In this document: one piece after another, positions 52,400 to 64,000 of the stretch
How positions within the stretch are numbered: the first letter of the stretch is position 1
How the letters are laid out: the number at the start of each line of letters is the position of its first letter
NCBI RefSeq assembly: GCF_051020765.1
Contig: NC_134937.1
Coordinates: 13,322,947-13,386,946, forward strand
Reading direction: 5' to 3'
From: Lasioglossum baleicum
Lineage: Eukaryota > Arthropoda > Insecta > Hymenoptera > Halictidae
DNA: 64,000 bases
Translations under genes and position numbers: made by a program
The notes under the pieces: generated by a model
The model's input: the letters and a program-made list of their open reading frames with translations, nothing else
What the model was told of the DNA's origin: nothing
Databases searched by the model: none

Positions 52400-53720
52400 A
52401 CCTGGCTATTGAACGAAGAAAAAACCTTTTCTTTCAGGAAAGAATGTGCGTGGCCACATAAGGAGCGTTCCGTCGTACAAACACAGGTGGAAGGTAGGAA
52501 AGTATCCTTCATCAGCTCGTCTGATACGCGGGGCGACGGTGGTAGCGGCAACCCCGCTCGCCTTTCCGTTGCGTGGACTTTCTGGAGGGATGGTGGAGTG
52601 GCATAGCGCGCACGGTCGGGTGCGAGGAAGAAGAAGAAGAGGAGGCTGGCGCGGTGGAGTGAGAGCAGAGAGCGACGCGGCGGGTAGAGCGGTAGTGGCT
52701 CTGCCAGCAGCAACACGTAGTAGACGGTAGCACCTTGACGAGGACGCACGCGTTTCGTTTGAGTTTCGTCTGGTCTCTGCTCACATCTATTATATACATC
52801 TATACACGGCATACACACGGTATCACGTTGCTTCACGGGTAGCAAAGTAGAAAGAGCAGAGAGCCCGTAGACTCGCTTCGAGAGCCAGTCGCTCGCTCTC
52901 GGGTCCGGTGGCGCAGCCGCGTTACGCGTGCACATTTTTTTCCTATCTCCGACCGCTACCAGAGAGGCATAGTCACCAACTACACTACGACCATCACCGT
53001 TACCACCACCTGCACCGCCTGTTGTCAACACGCAAAACCTAGCCAGGACCGTCGAGAAGAGCCAGACCTAACCGTCCACCCCCTCCGAACAGGACGAGCA
53101 CTCTCGTGGACACCCTTCGTTCTCGACCCTCCAAACGGCTCCAGGTAGGCAGCATTATTATCCACGTACCACAGCGAACAGAGATATACACACAGATACT
53201 CTTCCACCGCTCCAAACAAGATGTCAGGGTCGCCAGCTCCCCATGGTAGACCATGAAAATGGAGGAGCGTCCTCCGTGAAGACGATCACGTTCCTGAAGC
53301 TTCGGTTACTCGTCCCACGCGGCTCGCCGTGTATTCCCATCGATTTTCCACGGCAAGACCCGCCCTGTAATTTACCCTTCCTCTCTCTTTCTGTCTCTCA
53401 ACCTCTCTCTCTCACCCTGTTTCTCTGCATCTCTCTCTCTCGTTCTCTCCATGCTTCGTTCCATCCCTACATCCCCCATGTACCTTCTCCTAACACTCGC
53501 AACTCCGGACCAACACTCAAAATCGAACTTCATCCAGACTGCACGGGTACCTCTACCTCCAGCGATCATAACGCCGTGCGTCAGGTCCTTTTTTTGCGGC
53601 GCGTGTGTTTTGTCGACGACGATCGATGGACTCGCTATCGGGTTCTCTCTTTCTCGGGTTCACCCTCCATGCCCGGACTCGCTCTCGCAACACGACACCA
53701 CCGATAGACCATGGACCACG
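52400..53720. promoter_or_regulatory. CpG-rich, promoter-like zone
   Basis: Markedly GC-richer than its surroundings, with GAAGAAGAAGAAGAGGAGG, initiator-like TTTCGTCTGGTCTCTG near 52765-52785, a donor-like CTCCAG then GTAGGC near 53143 and long CT tracts at 53385-53450. It fits the 5' end of a gene with a long first intron running right, but I found no coding exon. ORFs on both strands here look like by-products of composition. Confidence 0.35.
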
Positions 53721-55383
53721 CGTCCTACGCATCGAGAATCGATGATACCCTGCACGATCCAGCCGCGATCCGAATCCACCGACGCTTTATTGCGAACACT
53801 TCCGCGCCGGAGACTTTACTCCGAGCTTGTCCCTCGTCTCGATTCAGTTGGCAATTGATTCGATCATTTTCGAAAATTTTCGTAATTTTGCTTTGCTATT
53901 GCGTGCAATTTTGTAGAAAGGTATTGAATTGGTTAGTCCTAGAATGTTTAGGATTAAAATCAGCTTAAGGGTTGGTTATTTTGAGTGTACGTAGGTGTGT
54001 TGTATGTTGGAAATTTGACCTTTTCTGTGCTGGGCATGTTTATTTATAGTCCAGTGTTGTTTATGACCTTTGTAACGTAAAACTTGTAACAAATGCCTCT
54101 TTTGACAAAAAACGAAGCGAACAATATGTGCTTGTAATTATGGAAGTGGTCTAAGTCGTATATTTTTTGTTTCGAGATATTTAAATGTAGAGAAAGTTAA
54201 AATAACTTGAATTTGGAAAGGGTAACATTTCTTTGTTCTAGCAGAAATTCGAAATAAATTCTCATCATTTTTACAAGACCGTAAAGGTCAGTCTTTGACT
54301 GTACCTTTGATATTAAAATGGCTAACATTTTGAATCTCGTGGACAATTGTGAGTTTCTAGGGTTAGTAGCAAACCTCTAAAAATATTTGCAGGCTTCTCA
54401 CTGGACAGTGAATTCAATAGCTCCACACTGAGTATTTGCTGAAAACTTTCAAGGGACTACCAGAACTTTTCCCTCTGTGTTGGTGGTGTCAACCCTTAAC
54501 TGCTCTATTTCATTGAAATTGATGCTGTTAGTTATTTAACGCGTACTGGTGTTAGTACAAAGTTTAGATAAACCTTCATTTGTCTCGCTACTTTTAAAGC
54601 TCAATTGATTTCTCTTTACCAATTCGTTCGAAGCGAATGTTAAGCGTATTAATTAGGCTGTTGAATTTTTGAAGAGGATTTCTGAAAATCCACTTCACGC
54701 TGTATCAATACTGTATTAGCGCCCAGAGACTTCCGAATTAATTGTGCAATGGTAGCATTCATTTTATTCTTGATACAAATGACGTCTCTAATAAATTATT
54801 GGAGACTGCGGATCATTATGCATTTATGGCTTATGAAAATAAAATTCGGCAGAGTTTATTAAGATTTTTATTCGTTTTGGATCTGCAAGGGCTGACCCAA
54901 ATTAATATTTCTGGGAACCTCGCGAAAACCCGTCTTCATCGCGCGTTTTATGAAAATCTACATTCGTATCTTTTTTTCAAGGAGAACTTTCGTCGGTAGT
55001 GAATGCGTAAAGATGCAGTTGCGGGTTGGTCCGTGATAAATGGTTCCTTTATCACTGTGGAAATTCATTGTTTACGATCCACAGGGTATTTCTTGAGCTG
55101 CGCGCGCTTAAAGTGTTTTGTTCGCGCGGAGGTCGCGTCTGCCCCTCGAATTACACCGGGACGGGAGCTCTATGATCAGAAAGAATCCGCTGGGGACAGA
55201 AACTTTGCCGTACACGCCACCGTCGGAACCCCACTGGGCTGCAGTTTTTACGAGATCGATCGAATTTATTGTGTCGGAATCGACGGCGGCGGCTCCTGAA
55301 AAACAGGAAAACAGTTGTTCGACGCTGGGACCGTCAATACAAAATTGTTGGAAAACTTTCAAAATTCAAGATGTCAAATAACA

Positions 55384-55448
55384 TTTGATTTTGTCTATTT
55401 GTTGCAATCGATGCAGAAAATTTTTATTTTGCATAAAGATCCGCAATC
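55384..55448. repeat. GACTGCGGATC-family end
   Basis: TTTATTTTGCATAAAGATCC then GCAATC before TA (55449-55450). The adjacent GAAAATTTTTATTTTGCATA matches other right ends. The left end was not located. A separate opposite end lies at 54803 (GACTGCGGATCATTATGCAT). Confidence 0.55.
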
Positions 55449-56571
55449 TAGAGACGAGATAATTCATTTTTGAGATGAATATTATGCCGGCTTCGGCAAA
55501 GGAATCAACGAATTGGTAAAAGTACTTCAGACAAATCAGGCGATCTATTTCGAAAGTTTTACAACTGGTGGACTGTGGAAGGGCCTCTCCGACGAACCCT
55601 ATCGTTTCAAAGAGGCGCGTCCACGACAGCCGGCCACTCCTTTTGACCTTTTCTATCCGCGAGGAAGACGCTCGGTTTCGAATATCCGAGCACAACGAAG
55701 CATTCAGAAGAGAAAAGCAATCTTTATTGCGAATGTGATATTGCCAGTCGTCGTACGTTGCCACGCGGGGTTGGTTCGGTCTTTGTGTGTCGTTCCGTAT
55801 TACTTCTTCAATGGCTCCTTGTGCTCGATGAGTCGAATTCAACTCTGCGTCCCAACGACGAGACGGATTTATCGCGAAACGCGCGGGAAAAGTCGATGGT
55901 TCGTAGACGAAAAAAGAGCCGGCACTAATAGGATGAATTAATCGAACTCGCTGTGGTGTTCGGGAACGATGTAAACAGTCGGCTCACACTAATTTCTGAT
56001 CAGAAAAATCTCACGTATCGAAAACGACAGAAAAATCTCAAGTATCGTGAAAAAGTCGTCAGTAATAGAAATCTTTTATGCTTGTTTTCTTCCCGAAAGG
56101 TACAAAAAGAAACGTACAAACACGAAACCCCGTTCCGATGGAGCGTCGCATTATTAAAATTTTTTCTATATCGTTCACACAAGGATGGACAGCAAATAAT
56201 TTCATATTCAGTGAAAAGATCATTATCCTCTGCAGCGTGTTTGCGAAACATCCGCGCGAATACTATTTTCCGTTTTTAATATACGGCCAAATAAATCTTC
56301 CAACGATCGCGCTCTCACAGTTTTCGAATATTTACCGCGCCGGGGGTGGCAGGAAAATTTTAATAATCGAACCGGGGTGAGCTCGGCGGACAAGCTTCGC
56401 GTCGCGTCGGGAGAAAACAAAAAGATGGAAATTACCGCCGCGCAGCACTTATTTCACCGGACAAGCCAGTTTTACGGCGGTTTCATTGTTGTGCGTTTAA
56501 CGATCTTCTACTTTAAGGACACCGTATTCCATAAAAAGTTCTACTCTGTACACGGTTCACGCGTATCGGTT

Positions 56572-56589
56572 CACACACACACACACACA
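56572..56589. repeat. CA microsatellite
   Basis: Pure CA run of about 18 bp. Confidence 0.9.
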
Positions 56590-57059
56590 TCGCGAGCAGA
56601 TATGGAGTCTTTTACACAACAAGGTCTGCAAGTATTACACATAGATATATGAGATATACGATACACGTTTATCGCGGACAGAGCGTAGGCTCTGTTGGAA
56701 GCGATGTTTAACGATTTTTCGAGCCGCCTCCGTCAACCCCTCTCCACTCCCGACTACGTTCCTGTTAATTCATTAGAGGATCGCGTAGACGGTCGACGAT
56801 GTTGCGACAACCCTTTAAAAGCTTACACACGGGGATATCTTGCTGATGCAGTGGCGTCGATCGGTTCTCGCCTGGCAAATTTGTTTCGAGAATAACCGGG
56901 AAGCTTCGGTGAGAAATCGAAATTCTTCTCCTATGGATGTGGAGGAATTATTGAAATATCCGCAGGATATTTTAGATGGTTTCTAGAAACGATTCTATGC
57001 TTCGATTTTTATTAATTTAAATATAATGATTGAAAATTAAATATGAGCGATTAAAAATT

Positions 57060-57860
57060 GAAGTTAGGTCTCACAAGGTGAGAAGTTAGATGGAATATAT
57101 TATTTCACCCCCTAAAGACTGTCTCCTCGGATCTTCGTTAATTTGTCTGGGCGCAGCTTAGATTCTGTTAGCAGACTCGATATAAATAATGAAGAACTGA
57201 ATAATGAAGAAATTATACCCAAGAAGATGAGGAGTTAGATGGAGCTTTACCCTCTCGCTTCACCCTCTGAAAGACATTCTATAAGATCTCATAGCCTGTT
57301 TATAAGTTCATTAATTTGTCAGGGAAATAGATTAGATCTTCTCGACGATCCTAATATAAATAGTTGAGAACTTCATACGGGCTTCCGAAGATGAGAAATT
57401 ACTCGAGGTGGTTTATTTCACCCTCTGGAAGAACATTAACGACTAGGAATGAAATAAAATTCTTTTTTTAATGGGGACAGCCTTCTATGAGAAGTTAAAC
57501 GAATCGGAGTGTTATAATTTTACTTCGCTCCCCCTATAGAAAAGTTCTAATTTCTTATTCACCTCCTGAAAAATCATTTGAGACGATTTTATAGTAGTCC
57601 CCGTGGCATTGTCAATTTTCCGAGAAGTAATTCAGAACGTTCAGATCCTCTTACCAGATTCAATACAAGCAATTAAGAAGTCGTTAACTAAGACGAGAAG
57701 TTAAGCAGGTTCCTTTTGTTTCACCCAGTAAAAGACATTTCTCACGATTTTCGTCGAAATAATTGTGAACGTTTGGATTCTCTTAACAGACTTAACATAA
57801 ATCATCGAGAACTGAAATGAAACCTCAGAAGACGAGGAGTTAGACGCAGCCTTTAAAAAG
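57060..57860. repeat. degenerate tandem satellite, about 150-bp period
   Basis: The phrase GAgAAGTTAGATGGA, then TTTCACCC, then AAAGACATT, GATTCTnTTAnCAGAnT, ATATAAATnnTnGAGAACT and AAGAnGAG recurs at about 57080, 57229, 57391, 57695 and 57836, with a partial at 57490. Units are strongly diverged and unequal in length. No coding content. Confidence 0.7.
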
Positions 57861-58678
57861 CTGGCTCCAAATGGATCCAAGAGGCGCTCATTCGGGGTTA
57901 CTAGATATCTGATGTCGAGTTAGTAGCCCATCCTGCAACTGTCTCATTCTCTTTCGCTTCTATCCTATTGTTAGCGTCAATTTTTATAGAGAAACTAAAA
58001 CAAAACTCCACTTGCCATTTTGTGTTCCACCTACTCATTTTCGTCATAAACGCATCAAACCCGCGGTGTAGCTATGATAAATTTAGACCGAACAATTTAT
58101 TAACCCTATCAAGGATCTTATCTCGATCTAACGTCGCCATTTATAAATCTTTGGTTAAGATTTTTCAAAGCCGGCTCATTCTACGACCATTCTTGTTAGC
58201 TCGGAGTTGATATTTCATCTATTTAATGTAGCATGCAACGTTCATTATTCTCTTCGTACACTTTTATCTCATTCTACATCCATTATTGTTGTCATTCTTT
58301 CCTGTTGTGTGTCGCTCGTGTGATTTATCGTTCGCAACAAAGAGAGTGCTATTATCAGCTCACCGACAAACTAATCCGCTATACTATTGTTTCCACTCAT
58401 CGTCGGTCTAGTATTCGATACCAGATTATCGTCACTTGAAACAATTGACCAAAAAATGCTTATACAGGCGAGGCTCCCAAAACTCATTAGATACCTCGAC
58501 CAACCGAACTATCCAAAATTCAATGATTGGATTACTCCCCGCTCACCGGTATTTCCGAAAAATGCATGGAAAGAAAATGGTCACGAATACAAATGGCATA
58601 CGCGCGTGGAATACGATATCGGACCGGTAAATATCAGAGCTGCAAGATCCTTATCCCCGACATCCGGCGCATCGCATC

Positions 58679-58679
58679 G

Positions 58680-58710
<31 letters not shown>

Positions 58711-58711
58711 T
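58679..58711 (+). repeat. CAG trinucleotide run
   Basis: About eleven CAG/CAA triplets. It reads as poly-Gln in one frame and poly-Ala in another, but neither frame shows other coding support. Confidence 0.85.
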
Positions 58712-59172
58712 GCTAAGAATAAACGCAGACCCAACGATAAGCAGGAAATCACGGAATGAGTGTCAGCGTAGGTTCGAGGCTCATGCATCAAGCTATCCGG
58801 TTATCCGTGTGCGCGCGACGACGTTTCTCCGTGAAAGAAAATCGAGACGCCTCTCTCGCAACAGCCTTTTTCCCTCGTGTTCTATCTGTCCCTGTTGCAC
58901 CGTGGGAGATCTCGTGAAAGATACGCGTGTCACGGTGTCATCGTGGAAGCTTTTTCGAGACGATAAAACTCGACGTTACGAATTGCTGCTCGCATGCGGC
59001 ACGGTGGAATTCAACCCGCTCTCCCCCATAGAAAAGCCAGGATCGTTCCGTCTTCGTCGGGCAACAGGACCGGTAATACGATTCCGCCAGGGCAATGGCA
59101 AATATTGCACGCAATTTCCCCTCAAATTGCTCCCCCGTAACTTAATTCGCTCGCGACGCTCAACCGCTTCGA

Positions 59173-59300
59173 TCCTCTCTCTCTCTCCGCCTCCCTTCTG
59201 CTCTCTCGTGGATTTTTTCTCTCTGTCGACGATAATTTTCCTCTCACCGTATCCGTCACACGAGTACACCCTCTCTCTCTCTCGCGCTCTCTCTTTCTGC
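59173..59300. repeat. CT-rich tracts
   Basis: Repeated CTCTCTCT blocks at 59173-59220 and 59268-59300; on the minus strand these are GAGA-type sites. Confidence 0.7.
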
Positions 59301-60569
59301 GGCTTTTTTCCAGCCGGTCGACTGTATTTCACGTTCGCGTTAATCCCACGGAACCGAAACTCAATACACTTTTCCAAACGATTACAGCGAAACGAGAACG
59401 CGAGGACTGCCCTCTCCGCGAAACCTCTCTTGACGAATAAATTCATGAGCAGAGAAGTACAGTGAATCCTCATTTACTGTCCAACAGCCGCCGTGTTCTG
59501 CACGGAGAGTGATCGTATAGGGACACTATTTTTTTATGACTGCGTCTACCGCGCCGAAACTTCAATAGAGAGCCGAACATAGAGAAGGACAGAATGAAAT
59601 ACGGATCGCGTGGCCGATGCGTGTCGCCGGCATAGTTCAAAGAGTGTCCCATACGCTGTTCTTCGTTGCGTTCGAAATTTTCATCGTCGATTAAACCACT
59701 AAATACAGTTGAAATTATATGTATCGTGTTTGGTCTTGTTTTAATCAGAAAAATGCCAGAAATAAGTTAGCGAAAGTCTCATAAAAAAATAATGAAAATG
59801 AAGAAGTTTGAACATTCGATTCATGGTGTCAATGTAGTGGTGTTCACACCGATATATCCGAGCCGAGATCAATCATTGCCGCCCTGCGGCGTTGGCTGGT
59901 AGTGGAGTGGGTAGGCACTGGACAGTGATCGCACAGGCAATCCCGGACAGTGAATGAAGATTTACTGTAGTGCTGTATTCCAGACTTAACGATCGATCAA
60001 CGTGATTTCGCGAGAGAGCCAGTCTGTTTGTCCCAGCCACTGTCGCTGGACGTGGTTCAACGCTGCGGATCGATTTTGTCGACACGTAGTCGTCGCGATT
60101 TTTTTTTCTATAGTCAGAGAGCGATGACACTTGCCGAAAGTTTTAGTATGTTTCCCGTCGAATTTTTCCAGATCCCGTGTAGAGTTTTTTTGTTTTTTTT
60201 TAGTTTCATACAAGGTTTTTTTAGCGTTGCACCACGTGGTTTAACGGTATGACAATATATGTAGACAGCGGGTCTTCATGCGAAATAAAAATGTCGTACC
60301 CGAATTGCAAGACACTAGAGTGAAATGGAAATTTATGTTCTTTCTTAATATGTTTGGTGAGTAGCAAATGATGTAAGAGTATTCTTAAATTCTTCTAATG
60401 CGTAACGAGGAGACAGCGCGTTAATCGTGAATTACCGCTGGGCGAGAATTGTACTCTTCATCAAGTGTAAACGATGGCGTCGCGTTCTTAGAAAGACTCG
60501 ACTGATAATCGCGATAAGCTGGAATCCCACAATAATTAAAGAGTCACACGATAAAGGAAGACATGGTCT

Positions 60570-61140
60570 GACGACGTTGACCCTGATAGTGATGCGTGAT
60601 GCTGAGGTTAATCCATCCGCCTTTCGAATGATGCCAGTCTACACAGTCTTTGATTGCGGTGCTTTCCAGCTTAACACAATAAGCCATTTGCTACAGAATT
60701 GTCGCATGTCGCAATAAAAATAGTGGCTGGTTAAAATAAGTCACAATTATCGGCGCAGTGGAAGGAGGATTCCATTCCCCTTCAACTGTGAGCCAATTTC
60801 ACAGTGACAGCTACAGCCAGGAATTCAGAAATGATTAAAAGAATGCTGCGAAGAAGCAAGTCGACCGTGATGGCGATCATAGGGGTGAACCCGTCCTTTA
60901 AGCCATAAGCCTGATTCGATATTGGCATATTTAATAGTGTAAACAATAGTTTGGCCAAAATAGTGACTGGCTAAAATAATTCACAATTATCGCTGCCGTG
61001 AAAGGAGAATTCCAACTGTGAGTCAGTTTCACAGACACTGCTATAACCAGGAGTTCAGCAATAATCAAAAGAATGCTGCGAAGAAGCGAGTCGACCCTGA
61101 TGGCGCGATCATGGGGGTTAATCCGTCCGCGTTCCGAATA
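60570..61140. repeat. tandemly duplicated block, two to three copies
   Basis: 60725-60900 and 60955-61135 align well (ACAATTATCG, TTTCACAG, AAAAGAATGCTGCGAAGAAG, GTCGACC-TGATGGCG), offset about 230 bp. A third, partial copy of the end (TTGACCCTGATAGTGATG, then GGTTAATCCATCCGCCTTTCGAATG) precedes them at 60575-60635. Confidence 0.8.
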
Positions 61141-62603
61141 AGGAGAATGAACCGTGGAATTAGGACGTACAACAGTGACAAATACCGTGGAACACATCCG
61201 AACACAAGCATCTACACAGCTAGATAACCGCACCCTGACGCGGTGCGTTCTTGTTAAGAACCGTGGACGTATTTAAACGGGTATCATGGGCCTATCAACG
61301 GGACGTGTTTCCCTCTTTAATCAACCCCAATCTACCACGGTGCATCTGGCGACATGGTTGCCGCTAATTTGCCGGCGTCTCGTGTTCTCGAAGCAGTTTG
61401 CCCTATCGGCGGGGCGTACGTATCGTGCGCATCGCGCTCTGGTAAATTGTCAGCAAGATGTATCGGGCCGGGGGGTTTGCAATCGAACCCATTGTCGGGT
61501 TCTCTACGCTATAGGTCCACACATATGCACGCGTATGTACACACGCACGTGTAGACACACGTGCACAGAACTACAGAACACGTACTGAACCAGCAGGACC
61601 TGTGCCTCGCCGCACGGATACGTTCCCATTGAAAGAGACCATCGTGTGCCTTCGTAATTCGAGCACCCGGGAACGTTCCCCGGCAAAATAACGCACGGAA
61701 AAGTTCCGACAAATGCAAGGAAAATGTTGACACAATTCTCGCGTCGAAAGACGACATCATTTCCACCGAGGAGTTTTCGGTGTCGACGAACGAAACCATC
61801 GCGCGTCGCGTTGATTCGCGTGGTTTTGTGATTCGAGATTTAATTATACCTCGCGACGGGGATTGTGATCTCTGCAAGCAGTTCTGTAAGCTTCAGGAAA
61901 TTTGGGAATTAGTGGAGTTTGGAATTTTTGGTCTGTCTACGCGGGTCTGCGAGTTTTGCGTTTAACCTGCTCGTGTCGGGTTCAATTTCGATGATATAGT
62001 GAGATACACGGTTTTGCAATAAACGTTTGTTACAATTTAAAGAGCTTAACGCCAAAACTACCGAGCACGGAGCCTTATACAAATGAAATGATTGAATTTT
62101 GATTTAATACGACCAACCGGGGATAAATGTCGCGCGAAAGTCCCGGGGATGAGTCGCAGATATCAGATTAGGTAACCGGTTCGTGTCGCGACTAATTCAC
62201 AGGCAGCGAAGATCCAGCTCCTTTCTCCGTCGGTGAATTATCGAGGATAAAGTTCATCGGTGGGGAGGAGCAATGGCTGGGTAAATCGCGGGTCGCGTTT
62301 TGTGGGGGATGGGTCACGTGAAAATCGACGTTATAAATTTCGTCGGGGCGGAATCCGACGATGCCCGGGCGTCGGTGTTCCGTAAACGAGGATGGAAATT
62401 GAAAACGCGGAATATCCGGTGACGGATAAAGCGTTGGAAGCGTGCGGACAGAGGGAATATGTTGTCCCTATCGCTCGCATTCTGGGGTGGTTGTAGAAGG
62501 GGGTGGGAAGCTTAGGTGTCCATTATACATAGAGAGGTGAGGTTTTTTGTATAACATAATCGGTCGAAGAGTCTTCAAGGAATTTTTAAATTCTACTGAA
62601 TTT

Positions 62604-62882
62604 AACGGTTTGAGAATTTGGGAGCTTGGGGATTTGGGGAGTAGAAAATTTGGGGGCTTGAGAAATGGGGTGTTTGAGAACTTGGAAGCTTGACAAGTTG
62701 GGGGCTTGAGAAATTGGGGGTTTGAGAACTTGGAAGCTTGACAAGTTGGGGGCTTGAGAAATTGGGGGTTTGAGAACTTGAGCGCTTGACAACTTGGGGG
62801 CTTGAAAATTTCAGAGCTTGGGAAAAAATTTTGGGGCTTGACAAGTTGGGCGCTTCACAACTTGGGGGCTCGGGAATTTGAG
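62604..62882. repeat. minisatellite with 16-bp unit and 48-bp higher order
   Basis: The basic unit is TTGGGGGCTTGAGAAA-like (16 bp). Three variants in a row (ending AGAAA, AGAAC, ACAAG) make a 48-bp block, best conserved at 62690-62790. On the minus strand it reads as a 16-residue Ser/Pro/Gln repeat, probably by chance. Confidence 0.88.
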
Positions 62883-64000
62883 AAAAGTCTAGTGACAGAT
62901 AAAGCGTCAGCACCGCGCGGCCAGAACGAATACGTCTTCTCTGCCGCTCGCTTTCGCTCGGCGGTTACGGGGGTGATTGTAGAAGGGGACAGGAAGCTAA
63001 GACATCCATTATAAAGAGGAGAAAAAAGGGGTGGATAGAGCGGGGATCGGGGCAAACTTCAGCCCATTTACATAGGTCGTATATACGTGGGGAGCCGGGC
63101 AACCGAAACCGCATTTTCCGCTTTATGCGACGTCTGGTTGAGCTGCGGGGGTGGAAACCGTTTCTGCCGGCGGGACCGCTCCTCTCTCTCTCAATGATTT
63201 ACTTTGCAAACACGCGACGGTCCTCGATGCTCGGACATGTTTCCGTCCGAACAAATAAATTTGTCCTCGAACGGCCGCGGGAATCGTTCCCGTCGCGTCG
63301 TCGGCAAAAACAGAAGGGACCTTGCAAGAAAGGGCCTATGTGGATCAGAGCCTGAATACTTTGCGATTCTCACCGAAAATCGTCTACACGAATTGTGGAG
63401 TGTCCTATAAAAATTGCAGATTGTCAATTTTGTTCATAGTTCCCAGATCAATCTTGTTCACAACTTGTTGTTGTAGTTCGATGCTCTCTACTTGTCTACT
63501 TTCCGGCTGATTTTCGAGATCACGTTCCGCTACGTGGTTCAACAGAGCTTCTTGTTAAACCGTTTAATAGTTCAGTATGTCTAGCAAACGGTGATGTCGA
63601 CATTTAACCCTTGGGGTACTGATATTGGGTCACCGGAGACACGCTGGCTATAGAGCGACAACATGTAGACACATACAATGATACATAGTTGGATATTTTA
63701 ACGCTCGGTCAACGAATGCGAATGTTGACCCAGTATCAACGTCTATTACATACTCCTGTTCTTCGGCCCAAGGCAGTATGCGTTAATATATGTGCGTACC
63801 TAATGAAGCGATTGCGTTGATTTATTTTTCAAGAATATATTTCACGAGAAAACAGATGTGTCCGGCAACAGAATGCTTCGGAAACAAAAATGGCGACCGA
63901 GGCGAAGTCCACCATGAATATCAACCGTGAAAGTCGCCATTGAAATTCAAAGGGGCTAGAATCTATCGATCGGAGTCTCACGAGCTCAGCTTCCTGTCGA

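Larger units (their letters stand above)
53970..64000. other. gene-free right end of the window
   Basis: No defensible coding exon. Holds tandem repeats (57060-57860, 60570-61140, 62604-62882), microsatellites, GACTGCGGATC-family ends at 54803, 55429-55448 and 60264, and moderately GC-rich patches. It may be part of a long intron of a gene starting near 52.7 kb. Confidence 0.45.

Noticed and set aside
52324..53031. A 235-codon minus-strand ORF
   Set aside because: Composition-driven (Arg/Ser/Pro/Leu-rich), no domain, overlaps a CpG-rich promoter-like zone, and other strands are also open.
55366..55842. A 158-codon minus-strand ORF
   Set aside because: Its C-terminal part (LRIFMQNKNF) is a translated MITE end, seen also at 31016-31249.
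58527..59465. A 312-codon plus-strand ORF over a CAG run
   Set aside because: No family resemblance; much of it is translated CT-rich microsatellite, and overlapping frames are equally open. A lineage-specific gene cannot be ruled out but has no positive support.
62586..62913. Repeats that could be taken for a CRISPR-like array or a repeat protein
   Set aside because: Units are contiguous without unique spacers, in a eukaryotic genome; the Ser/Pro/Gln reading frame is a by-product of the 48-bp period.

Overview
The window is a gene-sparse, AT-rich piece of an insect nuclear genome. Spliced genes with GT-AG introns (many under 150 bp), the recognised orthologues (SLU7, RPB10, PAN3, an SLC36 transporter, a tamalin/GRASP homologue) and many short non-autonomous DNA transposons point to an insect. 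Gene structure and sequence texture suggest Hymenoptera, perhaps a bee, but that is inference. There is no bacterial content.

Layout. 1-10 kb holds a run of minus-strand genes. First is a tamalin/GRASP-like PDZ scaffold whose Gln-rich tail runs off the left edge. Next is a small Lys-rich two-exon gene (4072-4904). Then come two tandem paralogues of the MAP10 N-terminal domain family (5767-7506 and 7971-9966), possibly microtubule or cilium related. 11.4-14.8 kb holds a plus-strand multi-exon gene I cannot name. 14.8-29.5 kb has no gene I can support, only repeats and possible 5' exons. 29.5-33 kb is a complete nine-exon SLC36-type amino acid transporter.

34.3-39.2 kb is the most unusual part. 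RPB10 (minus) and SLU7 (plus) are divergent neighbours. The last exon of RPB10 carries a 101-bp duplication flanking a Ty3/gypsy 3' fragment. That chimaera also appears as a 482-bp, apparently identical inverted copy just past the end of SLU7, beside a 5S-rRNA-derived SINE. The RPB10-SLU7 promoter contains a MITE that carries NRF1-type palindromes.

41.5-45.6 kb is a divergent pair: an unnamed minus-strand gene and PAN3 (plus, complete in this model). From 45.6 kb to the end I see no gene I can defend. That part holds MITEs, a degenerate tandem satellite (57.1-57.9 kb), a tandemly duplicated block (60.6-61.1 kb), a 16/48-bp minisatellite (62.6-62.9 kb) and a CpG-rich, promoter-like zone (52.4-53.7 kb) that may start a gene beyond the window.

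At least ten copies of one MITE end (GACTGCGGATCTTTATGCA-like, TA-flanked) are scattered through the window, including introns of the transporter and of PAN3. A hAT element with a perfect 8-bp target duplication and several TTAA- and TA-flanked MITEs make up most of the rest of the non-genic structure.
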